A DNA stretch of 64,000 bases from Pseudohalocynthiibacter aestuariivivens (lineage in GTDB: Bacteria > Pseudomonadota > Alphaproteobacteria > Rhodobacterales > Rhodobacteraceae). The translations under genes and the position numbers were made by a program. The DNA lies in assembly GCF_018457175.1 (NCBI RefSeq), contig NZ_JAGFNU010000011.1, positions 1 through 64,000 of the forward strand. The letters are read 5' to 3'. Numbering within the stretch: position 1 is the first letter of the stretch; every line of letters starts with the position of its first letter. This document shows, piece after piece, positions 44,393 to 53,081 of the stretch. Under the pieces are notes generated by a model. That model was not told where the DNA came from, did no database searches, and saw nothing but the letters and a program-made list of their open reading frames with translations.

Positions 44393-45700
44393 GTGACAGA
44401 ATTTCAAACTCTTCTGACTCAGATACAGGTTTTTCTGGCAAATTTGCTTTTGCCGTCGAGGCTTTACCAGATCGCGATTGCGATCGCTCTTTTCGCCGTT
44501 GCGCAGATGATAAATATGTTTATCGCGCCGCGTCTTCACGCGTGGATGCGCAATCTTGAAGACAGACCAAAATGGCAGTTGCGCTGGCTGGTTGTTCTGC
44601 ACCGAAGGCTGTACCTGATTATTTTTGTATTGCTGATCTGGACCGTGATCACCTTCATGCGCGAAGTGCTGAACACGTTCCCATCACGCACTTTCTTGTT
44701 GTCTATCATCGGCACAATCGCCGTTGCGTGGTTGGCCATCGCGATGATCGCCCGCCTGATACGAAATCGGTTCATGCGGCGTCTGGCGACATGGGGGGGG
44801 TGGGCCTATGTGACGCTCTATTATCTGGGTTTCATCGAGGCAACCTCAGATCTGCTAGACAATGTTGCAATAGAGTTTGGTGATTTCCGATTGTCCGCCT
44901 TTGGCATTTTGAAGGCGCTGGTTGTAACCGGGTTATTGTTCTTTTTTGCGCGTCTTATTTCGACCCAGTCAAAAAGTCAGATCGAAAAGAACCAGGACAT
45001 CTCACCTTCGATGCGGGTTCTTATGGTCAAGTTCCTGCAAATCGTATTATACGGCGCCGCCTTTTTCATCGGTTTGAAAGCTGTCGGATTTGACCTGACA
45101 GGTCTTGCAGTTCTGTCTGGTGCGATTGGTGTCGGTCTTGGTTTTGGTTTGCAAAAGGTGGTCTCAAACCTCGTTTCCGGGGTGATCATCCTGCTCGATA
45201 AATCCATCAAACCCGGCGACGTTATCAGCCTTGGTGAAACCTTCGGCTGGATCAATTCACTGGGCGCGCGTTATGTTTCTGTCGTCACACGCGACGGGCG
45301 GGAATACCTTATTCCAAACGAAGACCTGATCACCAATCAGGTGGTCAACTGGTCTCATTCGAATGATTTTGTGCGGTTGGATATCTTTTTTGGCGTCGCT
45401 TACGGCGATGACCCACATAAAGTGCGGGCCTTGGCGATCGAGGCCGCGTCCGCAGTAGGGCGCATTCTTACGACGAAACCGCCGGTTTGCCATATCGTTG
45501 GGTTCGGTGACAGTTCGGTCGACTACATCCTTCGGTTCTGGATAACCGATCCGACTGCGGGGCTGACCAACGTGCGTGGCGCCGTTTACCTGGCACTATG
45601 GGATAAATTTAAGGAGAACGACATCTCCATCCCATTCCCCCAAAGAGAAGTTCGCATGTTGCCGGATGAGATGGAAAAACCGCCAAAACCGCTTGACTAA
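44393..45700 (+). CDS. mechanosensitive ion channel, MscS family
   Basis: The 435-residue protein has N-terminal extra helices (about residues 26-45, 65-85, 100-125, 135-155 and 165-185), then the conserved pore helix and beta domain: GLAVLSGAIGVGLGFGLQKV near residues 238-257, SNLVSGVIILLDKSIKPGD and YLIPNEDLITNQVVNWS. It would open under membrane tension to release solutes on osmotic downshock. It starts at GTG 44393. It is divergent from leuC, and the amidase gene follows about 50 bases later. Confidence 0.92.
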   Translation: MTEFQTLLTQIQVFLANLLLPSRLYQIAIAIALFAVAQMINMFIAPRLHAWMRNLEDRPKWQLRWLVVLHRRLYLIIFVLLIWTVITFMREVLNTFPSRTFLLSIIGTIAVAWLAIAMIARLIRNRFMRRLATWGGWAYVTLYYLGFIEATSDLLDNVAIEFGDFRLSAFGILKALVVTGLLFFFARLISTQSKSQIEKNQDISPSMRVLMVKFLQIVLYGAAFFIGLKAVGFDLTGLAVLSGAIGVGLGFGLQKVVSNLVSGVIILLDKSIKPGDVISLGETFGWINSLGARYVSVVTRDGREYLIPNEDLITNQVVNWSHSNDFVRLDIFFGVAYGDDPHKVRALAIEAASAVGRILTTKPPVCHIVGFGDSSVDYILRFWITDPTAGLTNVRGAVYLALWDKFKENDISIPFPQREVRMLPDEMEKPPKPLD

Positions 45701-45756
45701 CCTGCCACGAAATCCCTGAGTGTGCTGTGTATGGAACACAAGATTATAACCTGATC

Positions 45757-47166
45757 ATGAGCAATCCAATTCTCAATCTCGGCGCAACAGAACTCGGCAC
45801 GGCAATTCGTACCGGCACTCTGACTGTCGAAGATGTTGTGTCAGCCTACCTTGATCAAATTGACGCATCGAACACCGCAATTAATGCAATCATATCACTT
45901 CGCCCGCGTGATGAAATCATGGCAGAAGCTTCTGAAATGGGCAACTCTGACCCGGCCGGTGCGCTTCACGGTCTGCCTATAGCTGTAAAAGATCTTGCCG
46001 ATACGAAAGACCTGCGCACCACGCACGGTTCACCTATTTTTAAAGATCATATTCCTAAAGCCGACAGCCTGATGGTCAGCCGTCTGCGTCAGGCCGGTGC
46101 TCTGATCATCGGCAAGACCAACACACCCGAATTTGGACTTGGGTCACATACTTACAATCCCGTCAGCGGGCCAACCCGCAACCCATATGATCTGACCCGC
46201 TCTGCTGGCGGCTCAAGCGGAGGTGCGGGTGCTGCCCTTGCGGCGCGGATGGTGCCGCTTGCTGACGGGTCGGACATGATGGGGTCGCTGCGCAATCCTG
46301 CGGGGTGGAACAACGTTTATGGGTTTCGGCCAAGCTATGGGCTCGTTCCGCCAAACCCGGTGGGCGAGGTGTTTCTGCATCAACTTTCAACCGCTGGCCC
46401 AATGGCGCGGTCTGTTGAGGATCTGGAGCTTTTGTTGCGGGTTATGGCCGGGCCTGACCCGCGCAGCCCACATTCAGGCGCAACGTTCGCGCAAATGGAT
46501 GCGAGATCGGCCAAGGGAACACGCATTGGCTGGATCGGAGATTGGGGCGGGTATTTCCCGATGGAGCCGGGTGTTCTGAATCTTTGTGAAAATGGCCTAA
46601 CGACATTGGCTGATCTCGGCTGCGATATCGAAACGATAAAACCTGAGTTTTCACCGGAAAAACTTTGGCAGTCGTGGATCACACTGCGCAGTTGGGACAT
46701 TGCCGGATCATACAGCTACCTCTACGAAAACCCCGAAACGCGTGATCTGTTGAAACCTGAACTTATCTGGGAAATCGAATTGGGCCTCTCGCTCTCGGCG
46801 CAAGAGATAAACAATGCCAGTGACATTCGGTCTGACTGGTTCAGAGCGGTCGCAACCATGACCGATGTCGACATTCTGGCTTTGCCCAGCGCGCAGATTT
46901 TCCCATTCGACGTCACGCTGGACTGGCCTAAGGAAATCGCCGGTCGCAGGATGGATACGTATCATCGCTGGATGGAAGTCGTAATTCCTGCGTCGCTGAT
47001 CGGACTACCTGCATTGTCCGTTCCCGTTGGTTTTAATCAAATTAGCCTGCCTATGGGCCTGCAACTGATCGGGCATAGAGGCTCGGATGCCAGGGTCCTC
47101 GGGCTTGGGCATGCCTATCATCAAAGAACACTCTGGCCACAAAAGCACACCCCGGTGTTGGGGTAA
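45757..47166 (+). CDS. amidase (amidase-signature family)
   Basis: The 469-residue hydrolase has the Ser-cisSer-Lys triad region: Lys in LPIAVKDLADT near residue 80, cis-Ser in SAGGSSGGAGAALAARM near residue 155, and the nucleophile in DGSDMMGSLRNPAGW. The last segment replaces the usual GSDTGGSIR by GSDMMGSLR; the reactive Ser is kept, so activity is likely. Substrate class cannot be told; the family includes indole-acetamide, aliphatic and aryl amide hydrolases. I chose the ATG at 45757 (MSNPILN); a GTG ten codons upstream is also open. It is convergent with the permease gene. Confidence 0.87.
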   Translation: MSNPILNLGATELGTAIRTGTLTVEDVVSAYLDQIDASNTAINAIISLRPRDEIMAEASEMGNSDPAGALHGLPIAVKDLADTKDLRTTHGSPIFKDHIPKADSLMVSRLRQAGALIIGKTNTPEFGLGSHTYNPVSGPTRNPYDLTRSAGGSSGGAGAALAARMVPLADGSDMMGSLRNPAGWNNVYGFRPSYGLVPPNPVGEVFLHQLSTAGPMARSVEDLELLLRVMAGPDPRSPHSGATFAQMDARSAKGTRIGWIGDWGGYFPMEPGVLNLCENGLTTLADLGCDIETIKPEFSPEKLWQSWITLRSWDIAGSYSYLYENPETRDLLKPELIWEIELGLSLSAQEINNASDIRSDWFRAVATMTDVDILALPSAQIFPFDVTLDWPKEIAGRRMDTYHRWMEVVIPASLIGLPALSVPVGFNQISLPMGLQLIGHRGSDARVLGLGHAYHQRTLWPQKHTPVLG

Positions 47167-47183
47167 CTTCGTTTTGAGGTCCG

Positions 47184-48206
47184 TCAGGACACCCAATCAA
47201 AGACGTACCCAGCGATCAACGAGCCGGTAACTGCCAGCGAAAGATACAACAGGAATGGTCTGATCCTCAGGACAGGGAAAATTGCCATTGCTCCCCAGAT
47301 ACTGACAACACCGCCTGAAACCAGAAACGCCATGGCTGCCCCTTGTGACATCCCGTGTTCCATTAAACCACGTGTCAGCGGAAGTGCGGCATAGCCATCC
47401 AGATACGCCGGGGCGCCAACAAAAACCGCAAACGGAATTGCCCACCAGACATCTTCGCCAACGTAGTCAGAAAGCGCTTCGGGTTGCAGAACCGCGTTCA
47501 AAGCATATTCCGCCGCAAAGGCAGGGATCAGGCAGATCAGAATGAGCTTTGTTGTCGCGATGAAATTGCGACGAAAAATTACCCTGCGTTCTGCATCACC
47601 CCAAATACCGGCTTTGAAAGACAAGGCTTTTGCACAGGCGTTTTCTGACAAATGACCAACGATACGGTTGCTGCGCAGAGATGTCTTATACCAGTCGCGG
47701 TCTGAAAACCCCAACGTAACGACCCCCCCGAAAAGGCCCAGACCAAAGGCTGCAAGCGTTTTGCCAACCGCGAAACTTATACCCAGAGTCGCCGCAGTTG
47801 TCGCCAACATCGCAGGGTCGGTGACCGGCGAAGACAGCCAGAACGCCATTACGGGCGCAAGCGGCACACCTGCCGCCAGAAGGCCAGCCATCAAGGGAAG
47901 GACAGTGACGCCACAGACCGGCGTGATCGCCCCAATCGCTGATGCTGCAACGATCGCGTAAAGCAAGCGCCCTTCGAAAGCGCGGGCAATGTAAGAATCT
48001 GCACCGCTGGCAATAATCCATGCTGCAAGCACGATTCCCGGGATGACCAATGGGGCGACCAGCACCATGCTTTCCGCAACAAACCAAGTCATATCCAAGA
48101 TTGATCGCGGCCAAATCAGGAGCGAGATGCAGAAAATTACACCCAAGATCAACGAGATCATCGACAGGTTCAAAGAACGGCTTGGAATTTTTGTTTGATC
48201 TGACAT
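47184..48206 (-). CDS. predicted permease (UPF0718/ArsP_1-like)
   Basis: The 340-residue integral membrane protein has eight to ten helices and two similar halves, with AITPVCGVTVLPLMAGLLAAGVPLAPVMAFWLSSP in the first and VFVGAPAYLDGYAALPLTRGLMEHGMSQGAAMAFLVSGG in the second. The Cys in the first repeat and the small-residue-rich loops are typical of the permease family that includes ArsP and related exporters. Substrate unknown. I chose the ATG at 48206 (MSDQTK) after AGAGGTGCG; the longer frame lacks support. It is divergent from a LysR regulator with a perfect operator between them. Confidence 0.8.
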   Translation of the reverse strand: MSDQTKIPSRSLNLSMISLILGVIFCISLLIWPRSILDMTWFVAESMVLVAPLVIPGIVLAAWIIASGADSYIARAFEGRLLYAIVAASAIGAITPVCGVTVLPLMAGLLAAGVPLAPVMAFWLSSPVTDPAMLATTAATLGISFAVGKTLAAFGLGLFGGVVTLGFSDRDWYKTSLRSNRIVGHLSENACAKALSFKAGIWGDAERRVIFRRNFIATTKLILICLIPAFAAEYALNAVLQPEALSDYVGEDVWWAIPFAVFVGAPAYLDGYAALPLTRGLMEHGMSQGAAMAFLVSGGVVSIWGAMAIFPVLRIRPFLLYLSLAVTGSLIAGYVFDWVS

Positions 48207-48231
48207 CGCGCACCTCTGTTTCGGTATTCGA

Positions 48232-48256
48232 CATATAGATCTCGCGTAACTATATG
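48232..48256. promoter_or_regulatory. perfect LysR-type operator (T-N11-A)
   Basis: CATATAG (48232-48238), eleven bases, CTATATG (48250-48256): a perfect 7-bp inverted repeat with the classic LysR T-N11-A spacing. It lies midway between the divergent permease and LysR genes (starts at 48206 and 48296) and should serve both. Confidence 0.85.
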
Positions 48257-48295
48257 AGAAACGAGTAATACAAAGCCCAGACATGAGGTTTTTAA

Positions 48296-49150
48296 ATGGA
48301 TCATCTGAACAGTGACTTGCTTCGCACCTTTCTGGCCATTGCTGACACTGGCAGTTTTACGGAAGGTGCAGCGCGTATTTACCGGTCGCAATCTGCGGCG
48401 AGCCTCCAGATAAAGCGGCTTGAAGAAATCGTTCGCCAACCCGTTTTTGAACGGCACGGTCGTGGGGTTGTCCTTACCCCTGCCGGAGAGCAGTTGGTAC
48501 CTGTGGCACGTGATGTAACCGGTATTCTTGAGTCAACGCTGCGTGAACTGACATCCGATGATCTGCATGGAAAACTCAGACTTGGGATACCCGACGACCA
48601 AAGCAGAGATACAATTTCGCGAATTGTCGGTGAGTTTGCGCAGTTGCATCCCTCTGTCGAACTGAACGTGACCTGTGCAATTAGCAGTGGGTTTCCAAAA
48701 GCCATAGAGAATGGCGCGCTTGATCTTGCGGTTTATGAAGTTGAACACCTGCACGAAGGGGTTGAACTGCTGGCAGAAGAAACAACACATTGGATGGTGT
48801 CACGCTACCACGATCTTTTATCGCGAGATGTTATTCCTGTCGCATTGTTTGACCGGGACTGCTGGTGGCGGGATGCTGCTCTCAATTCGCTAAACGAACT
48901 TGGTCGGCCTTTCCGCATCGTGTTTTCAAGCCAAAGCGTCACAGGTGTCGCTGCGTCTATCGAAGCAGGTATCGCGATCGGCCTGCTAGCGAAGTCGTCA
49001 CAAAGTGCAAGCCTGAGACTTTTGGCGCCAAACGAAGGATTCTCTGAGATGCCGGCTTCCAAACTGGTGCTTGCAAATTGCAAAACCGCGAATGGCCCGG
49101 CATTCACCGCAATGAAAACCGCCATACGAAACGCTTTCAACACAATGTGA
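48296..49150 (+). CDS. LysR-family transcriptional regulator
   Basis: The 284-residue regulator has an N-terminal winged helix-turn-helix (LLRTFLAIADTGSFTEGAARIYRSQSAASLQIKRLEE) and a substrate-binding domain from about residue 88 (GKLRLGIPDDQSRD). The divergent permease gene is its likely target; the operator between them supports this. The ligand is probably the permease substrate, which is unknown. The ATG lies 10 bases after a purine-rich TGAGG site. Confidence 0.9.
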   Translation: MDHLNSDLLRTFLAIADTGSFTEGAARIYRSQSAASLQIKRLEEIVRQPVFERHGRGVVLTPAGEQLVPVARDVTGILESTLRELTSDDLHGKLRLGIPDDQSRDTISRIVGEFAQLHPSVELNVTCAISSGFPKAIENGALDLAVYEVEHLHEGVELLAEETTHWMVSRYHDLLSRDVIPVALFDRDCWWRDAALNSLNELGRPFRIVFSSQSVTGVAASIEAGIAIGLLAKSSQSASLRLLAPNEGFSEMPASKLVLANCKTANGPAFTAMKTAIRNAFNTM

Positions 49151-49365
49151 CAGTGTTTGTTTCTTTGTTTTCGAAACACGTAAGTGTGCTGATTCCCATC
49201 AATGGAACACGAAAAAATTCTTTAGGTCGTTAATGGGGAAGGTCAATTTTTTCTATTTTTACCAGTAGCTTAAACTGAAAAGACACCCCGGAAAACAAAA
49301 TTTTAGCGTCGCGCAACCGTGCATTGAGCTTTACCAAATGCAGTGATACCTTTTTCTTATGCTCA

Positions 49366-49385
49366 GCGCCGGAGCATGTCGGCGC
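49366..49385 (+). promoter_or_regulatory. hairpin in the rsfS leader
   Basis: GCGCCG (49366-49371) and CGGCGC (49380-49385) form a perfect 6-bp stem with an 8-base loop, seven bases before the AGGAGG that precedes rsfS. It may affect access to the ribosome site. The rest of 49151-49365 shows no gene. Confidence 0.4.
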
Positions 49386-49391
49386 GCTGAA

Positions 49392-49408
49392 AGGAGGACA
49401 TTGTCCTG
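49392..49408 (+). promoter_or_regulatory. strong ribosome site facing an in-frame CTG, candidate rsfS start
   Basis: AGGAGG (49392-49397) lies eight bases before CTG (49406-49408), which is in frame with rsfS (49457) and would add MSHSVNAAGRSAAPDAP to the protein. The ATG at 49457 has only a weak GGA upstream. No ATG, GTG or TTG is in frame at the right distance from AGGAGG. This suggests a non-AUG start. Confidence 0.55.
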
Positions 49409-49456
49409 TCTCACTCTGTAAACGCGGCTGGTAGATCGGCCGCACCGGACGCGCCA

Positions 49457-49813
49457 ATGACTGGCACGCCGGCGGATATATCAAGCGAAGAACTGCTTGA
49501 ACAAATTCTTTCCTCTCTCAACGATGACAAGGCTGAGGACATTGTGTCCATCGACCTGCGCGGCAAATCCGAAATTGCCGACTATATGGTCGTTTGCTCT
49601 GGCCGTTCGACACGTCAGGTTTCCGCAATCTCGGAAAAACTGGTCGACCGGTTGAAACAGCGCTTTGCACGTCTTTCAAAGACCGAGGGCAAGGATCAGG
49701 GCGATTGGGTTTTAATCGACACCGGAGATGTGATTGTGCATATCTTCCGCCCCGAAGTTCGCGAGTTCTACCAGCTTGAAAAGTTGTGGCAAAGCCCTAG
49801 CCCGCAAAACTGA
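49457..49813 (+). CDS. rsfS: ribosome silencing factor RsfS
   Basis: The product (118 residues from this ATG) binds ribosomal protein L14 and blocks subunit joining when nutrients are scarce. The family core is clear: DDKAEDIVSIDLRGKSEIADYMVV near residues 22-45, SGRSTRQVSAISEKLVDRL, GDWVLIDTGDVIVHIFRPEVREFY with the C-terminal LEKLW. The ATG at 49457 is the nearest canonical start, but the AGGAGG with CTG at 49406 is a better-placed start. It overlaps rlmH by one base (TGATG), the usual gene order. Confidence 0.93.
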   Translation: MTGTPADISSEELLEQILSSLNDDKAEDIVSIDLRGKSEIADYMVVCSGRSTRQVSAISEKLVDRLKQRFARLSKTEGKDQGDWVLIDTGDVIVHIFRPEVREFYQLEKLWQSPSPQN

Positions 49814-50283
49814 TGCGGGTTCACATTTGCGCAGTTGGCCGCCTTCGGGCGGGGCCGGAGCGCGAGCTTATAGAAGATTATTTCACCAGATTTGACCGTA
49901 CTGGCCGCGCGCTCGGGCTCGGGCCGGTCACGTTGCATGAAGTCGAAGATAAAAAGGGTGGTGGGCAGGTCACCGAAGCTCTGCTGCTTGAACGGGCGAT
50001 ACCGGAGCGCGCGACAATCTGTGCGTTGGACGAACGTGGCAAAGGGCTAAGCTCACCCCAATTTGCAACGCAAATGGCGCAGTGGCGCGACAATGGATGC
50101 AGCGATCTGGCGTTTGTTATCGGTGGGGCTGATGGTATCGCACCAGACCTTCGGTCCCGTGCAGACTTTAAACTTTCGTTTGGTGCAATGGTTTGGCCGC
50201 ATATGTTGGCGCGTGTCATGTTGTCAGAACAACTCTATCGCGCCGCCACAATTCTTGCAGGATCGCCCTATCACCGAAGCTAA
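49813..50283 (+). CDS. rlmH: 23S rRNA (pseudouridine-1915-N3)-methyltransferase
   Basis: The 156-residue SPOUT methyltransferase modifies helix 69 of 23S rRNA. The family start MRVHICAVGRLR, the ALDERGKGLSS segment, the knot region LAFVIGGADGIAPDLRSRAD and the tail LSEQLYRAATILAGSPYHR are all present. Length is standard. The start overlaps the rsfS stop by one base, so the two are coupled. Confidence 0.96.
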   Translation: MRVHICAVGRLRAGPERELIEDYFTRFDRTGRALGLGPVTLHEVEDKKGGGQVTEALLLERAIPERATICALDERGKGLSSPQFATQMAQWRDNGCSDLAFVIGGADGIAPDLRSRADFKLSFGAMVWPHMLARVMLSEQLYRAATILAGSPYHRS

Positions 50284-50415
50284 TTCAGCTTTCAGCTTGT
50301 TCTTGCGTCGATGTTAGCGAAAACAACAATTTAGCCAGTTGCAGAACAAACCTGAAACCTTGCTCTTTCACCGCCTCACCCATAGATAGAGGGCGAGCAG
50401 AAGACGGACCTTATA

Positions 50416-51936
50416 ATGAACACACCTAAACCTGTCGTTCTATGCATTCTTGATGGATGGGGCAGTCGCGCTGAGACCGATGCGAATGCACCTGCATTGG
50501 CAAATACCCCTAATTTTGACGAGGTGATGGCCACTTGCCCAAACGCAACGTTGCTTACACATGGGCCTGACGTTGGCCTTCCAAGCGGACAGATGGGGAA
50601 TTCGGAAGTTGGTCATACAAACATTGGTGCCGGACGTGTCGTTGCAATGGACCTCGGACAGATTGACCTAGCCATTGAAGACGGATCGTACTTTGAAAAC
50701 AAAGCTCTTTTGGACTTTATTGCCAAACTAAAAGAAACCGGGGGAACCGCTCACCTGCTTGGTCTTGTGTCAGATGGCGGCGTTCATGGCCATATCTCGC
50801 ATATAAAAGCGACGGTTCGTGTGCTTACGGATGCTGGCATACCTGTTGCGCTTCACGCAATAACGGATGGTCGCGATGTGGCCCCAAAATCAGCTTATGG
50901 GTACCTCGGTGATCTGGCGGGCAGCCTTCCTTCTAATGCAAAAATCGTAACCGTTGTCGGCCGATATTTTGCGTTTGACCGCGATCACAGATGGGAGCGT
51001 GTCAGTGAGGCATATCATGCGATTGTCAGGGCAAAAGGTCCGGTTTCAAAAGACGCACATTCCGCAGTAACGGCCGCGTATAACAGAAGCGAAAGTGACG
51101 AATTTATCAGCGCAACGGTCATCGGAGACTACGCAGGAATCAAAGACGGAGATGGCATTTTCTGTCTTAACTTTCGCTCTGACCGCGCGCGTGAAATTCT
51201 TGCGGCCATAGGTGACCCAGAGTTTGATGGCTTCGAGACAGGTCTGCGGCCAAAACTGGCCGCGTTCCTCGGGATGGTCGATTATTCAGACAGCCACCGA
51301 ACTTACATGACGACTTGTTTTCCCAAACGCGAGATCGTGAACACGCTTGGTGCCTGGGTTGCAAAGCACGGGTTAAAACAATTTCGCCTCGCCGAGACGG
51401 AGAAGTATCCGCATGTGACCTTCTTTTTGAACGGCGGCGTTGAGGTGCCGGAAAAGGGTGAGGATCGCTTTATGCCAAAATCCCCAAAGGTAGCGACTTA
51501 CGACCTGCAACCTGAAATGTCGGCCCCTGAAGTCACCAAAAAATTTGTCGAGGTCATCGAAGCTGGTTACGATCTGATCGTTACGAATTATGCGAACCCG
51601 GATATGGTTGGCCATACCGGAAGCCTTGAAGCCGCAATCAAAGCCTGCGAGACCGTTGATCTTGGGCTTGGCCGGGTGCTGAAAGCCTTAAAGCAAGCGG
51701 GTGGGGCAATGATAGTGACCGCAGACCACGGCAATTGCGAAGTCATGGTTGACCCGGCAACGGGTGGTCCACACACGTCACACACAACGAACCCGGTTCC
51801 TGTTGCCTTGGTCGGAGGCCCTGAGGGCGTCACTTTGCGAAATGGGCGGCTTGCAGATATCGCACCAACACTTCTGGAATTGATGGGTCTGCCAAAGCCT
51901 GATGAAATGACCGGGGAAAGCCTGATTGCCCGATGA
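50416..51936 (+). CDS. gpmI: 2,3-bisphosphoglycerate-independent phosphoglycerate mutase
   Basis: The 506-residue two-metal alkaline-phosphatase-fold enzyme interconverts 3- and 2-phosphoglycerate. VVLCILDGWG provides the first metal Asp, GNSEVGHTNIGAG the catalytic Ser, GLVSDGGVHGH and TDGRDVAPKSA the substrate site, and VTADHGNCEVM the late metal ligands. Length is normal. It is the first gene of gpmI-envC-ctpA, about 130 bases downstream of rlmH; the envC start overlaps its stop by four bases. Confidence 0.97.
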   Translation: MNTPKPVVLCILDGWGSRAETDANAPALANTPNFDEVMATCPNATLLTHGPDVGLPSGQMGNSEVGHTNIGAGRVVAMDLGQIDLAIEDGSYFENKALLDFIAKLKETGGTAHLLGLVSDGGVHGHISHIKATVRVLTDAGIPVALHAITDGRDVAPKSAYGYLGDLAGSLPSNAKIVTVVGRYFAFDRDHRWERVSEAYHAIVRAKGPVSKDAHSAVTAAYNRSESDEFISATVIGDYAGIKDGDGIFCLNFRSDRAREILAAIGDPEFDGFETGLRPKLAAFLGMVDYSDSHRTYMTTCFPKREIVNTLGAWVAKHGLKQFRLAETEKYPHVTFFLNGGVEVPEKGEDRFMPKSPKVATYDLQPEMSAPEVTKKFVEVIEAGYDLIVTNYANPDMVGHTGSLEAAIKACETVDLGLGRVLKALKQAGGAMIVTADHGNCEVMVDPATGGPHTSHTTNPVPVALVGGPEGVTLRNGRLADIAPTLLELMGLPKPDEMTGESLIAR

Positions 51937-53075
51937 GAAAAATGCGTGGCATTTTCCTGGCCGTTTTGATGGCCCTGACCTCCCCTTTCTCAGCCGGGGC
52001 CGAGACGGACCCATCTCTGATCGCCCGCCGTGCTGCGGGCCAGCTTGAAGCCGCCTCTGTTGCGTTGCAGGAAGCAGAGGGCGCAAGAGACCGTGTTGCC
52101 GCGCTAACCCAAACGATACACGCTTATGAAGAAGGGCTTGTTGCGCTGCGTCAGGGCCTGCGTCAGGCCGCAATCCGCGAAGCTGCCATCCGGCTGGAGT
52201 TTGATTCAAGGCGTGATCGGGTTTCCCGACTTTTGGGGGTTCTGCAAACAATGCAGAACTCGCCCACGCCCCTTCTTTTGATGCACCCTTCGGGACCGGT
52301 TGGCACCGCGCGGTCTGGTATGATCCTTGCGGAAGTGACACCTGCAATTCAGGCGCAGGCAGAAGACCTCAGATATCAACTAGAGGAACTTTCGCTGTTA
52401 CGCGCGCTGCAGGAAAGCGCCGCAGACACATTGAATGAGGGGCTTCAAGGAGCGCAAAACGCGCGAACTGCGCTTTCGCAGGCGGTTTCAGACAGAACAG
52501 AGCTGCCGCGCCGCTTTACAGAAGATCCGGCACAATTGCAGAGCTTGCTAGAAGGAAGCGAAACGCTTGAAGGGTTCGCTGGGGGTCTCGCATCCCTGCC
52601 AGAAAGTGACAAGGCGATCCCGATTCCCGATTTCGAACTTGGTCAGGGCAATCTTCCGCTACCCGTCTCGGGAACTTTGCTTCGGGGATACAACGAAGCC
52701 GATGCTGCAGGAATTCGCCGCCCCGGCTTTCTTATTGCGACATTACCTCTCTCTATCGTCACTGCTCCGTGGCCGGCCACAATCAGATATCGTGGACCGT
52801 TGCTTGACTACGGAAACGTGATGATACTTGAGCCGCATCAAGACTATCTAATGGTGTTTGCGGGCCTCGGGCGTGTTTATGGTGAAGTCGGTGAAGTGGT
52901 CTCTGCCGGTGCGCCTCTTGGGTTGATGGGCGGCAGTTCTGAAGGAATTGAAGCGTTTTTGCCAAATAGTGCTGATGGTGCTGGTGCTGACCGGACAGAA
53001 ACGCTTTATATAGAGATAAGAAATGGGCAAAGCCCGGTGGACCCGTCAGGCTGGTTCAATCTGAACAAGGATTAG
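51933..53075 (+). CDS. envC: murein hydrolase activator EnvC-like protein
   Basis: The 380-residue exported protein has a signal peptide (cleavage near AGA, residue 23), a long coiled coil at about residues 30-195, and a C-terminal LytM/M23-like domain from about residue 255. The zinc ligands of active M23 peptidases (HxG...D and HxH) are missing; the corresponding places read RRPGFLIAT and LYIEIR. This is expected for EnvC, which activates cell-separation amidases rather than cutting peptidoglycan. The gpmI-envC-ctpA order is the common proteobacterial one. It starts on the gpmI stop and ends seven bases before ctpA. Confidence 0.88.
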   Translation: MRKMRGIFLAVLMALTSPFSAGAETDPSLIARRAAGQLEAASVALQEAEGARDRVAALTQTIHAYEEGLVALRQGLRQAAIREAAIRLEFDSRRDRVSRLLGVLQTMQNSPTPLLLMHPSGPVGTARSGMILAEVTPAIQAQAEDLRYQLEELSLLRALQESAADTLNEGLQGAQNARTALSQAVSDRTELPRRFTEDPAQLQSLLEGSETLEGFAGGLASLPESDKAIPIPDFELGQGNLPLPVSGTLLRGYNEADAAGIRRPGFLIATLPLSIVTAPWPATIRYRGPLLDYGNVMILEPHQDYLMVFAGLGRVYGEVGEVVSAGAPLGLMGGSSEGIEAFLPNSADGAGADRTETLYIEIRNGQSPVDPSGWFNLNKD

Positions 53076-53081
53076 AATGCG

